The notes under the pieces are model-generated. The model saw nothing but the letters and a program-made list of their open reading frames with translations, did not search any database and had not been told where the DNA came from. This document shows positions 43,742 to 43,794 of a stretch of 43,794 nucleotides of DNA, one piece after another. Source of the DNA: a virus; IMG/VR virus record IMGVR_UViG_3300050821_010541, positions 1 to 43,794 of that record; one strand, written 5' to 3'. Made by a program: the position numbers and the translations under genes. Every line of letters starts with the position of its first letter. The first letter of the stretch is position 1.

Positions 43742-43794
43742 GTCGGGACCGTCCGCCGGTAACTTTGGATGACTCGTTCCACCTCGGGCGGGAC
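43738..43794 (-). CDS. 3' end of an upstream gene, cut by window edge
   Basis: The last 18 codons (EVERVIQSYRRTVPT and stop) are in the window. The TGA overlaps the next start as TTGA, which continues the coupled operon to the right. Identity cannot be told. Confidence 0.5.
   Translation of the reverse strand, partial: VPPEVERVIQSYRRTVPT

Noticed and set aside
1-43794. tRNA, rRNA or reverse-transcriptase (DGR/retron) elements
   Set aside because: No cloverleaf-like sequence ending in CCA, no rRNA stretch and no RT catalytic motif were noticed in either strand.

Overview
The window is GC-rich and looks like part of a temperate siphovirus that is maintained as a plasmid (a phage-plasmid). It carries a plasmid RepA_C-type initiator with an iteron array, a short ParA ATPase and a small serine resolvase. 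It also carries a RecT/Cas4-like-nuclease recombination pair, a phage replication gene, and a 23-kb tail operon with tail terminator, tube, chaperones, tape measure, hub, NlpC/P60 and fibres. No integrase, portal, terminase or lysis gene is recognisable; the head genes presumably lie beyond the right edge. The host is probably an Acidobacteriota (Bryobacterales/Solibacter-like) bacterium. That is inference from base composition and the general look of the small proteins, not from a search.

Layout. 1-4.45 kb (minus strand): a P-loop ATPase cut by the left edge, zinc-ribbon proteins, ParA, several small unknowns, RepA and its iterons. 4.5-12.6 kb: a mosaic of small, often single-gene units on both strands, including a Tat-exported protein, an HNH protein, an XRE regulator, the resolvase and an XkdF-like protease domain. 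12.7-16.2 kb (plus): a ribbon-helix-helix-like protein, RecT, an Fe-S PD-(D/E)XK nuclease and a zinc/HTH protein that may regulate late genes. 16.2-20.85 kb: a KGG-motif membrane protein, then a minus-strand replication operon (winged-helix initiator with intragenic repeats plus small zinc proteins), then small genes. 20.85-43.8 kb (minus): tail morphogenesis, ATGA-coupled for long stretches and interrupted by two plus-strand moron-like units at 41.25-41.8 kb and 35.35-35.74 kb.

The most striking signal is a 17-bp palindrome, consensus GGTATCACNGTGATACC. There are 20 complete or near-complete copies plus one direct pair of half-sites. Eighteen lie in the first 20.3 kb, almost all at gene borders, 8-14 bp before a start codon or containing the stop or start codon itself. 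Only three lie in the tail half, each beside an accessory gene rather than a tail gene. One sits inside the RepA iteron array, and a cluster with extra half-sites sits before parA. This is what a genome-wide repressor operator system would look like (compare the phage P1 C1 operators or mycobacteriophage L5 stoperators), or a distributed centromere (compare phage N15). The XRE protein at 7395-7916, whose GTG start lies inside a copy, is the best candidate binder. Other features worth attention are a lambda-O-like repeat cluster inside the replication gene, a strong terminator just before the tape measure gene, two tiny genes (26-aa lysine-rich, 27-aa membrane) and one gene with an apparent single-base deletion.
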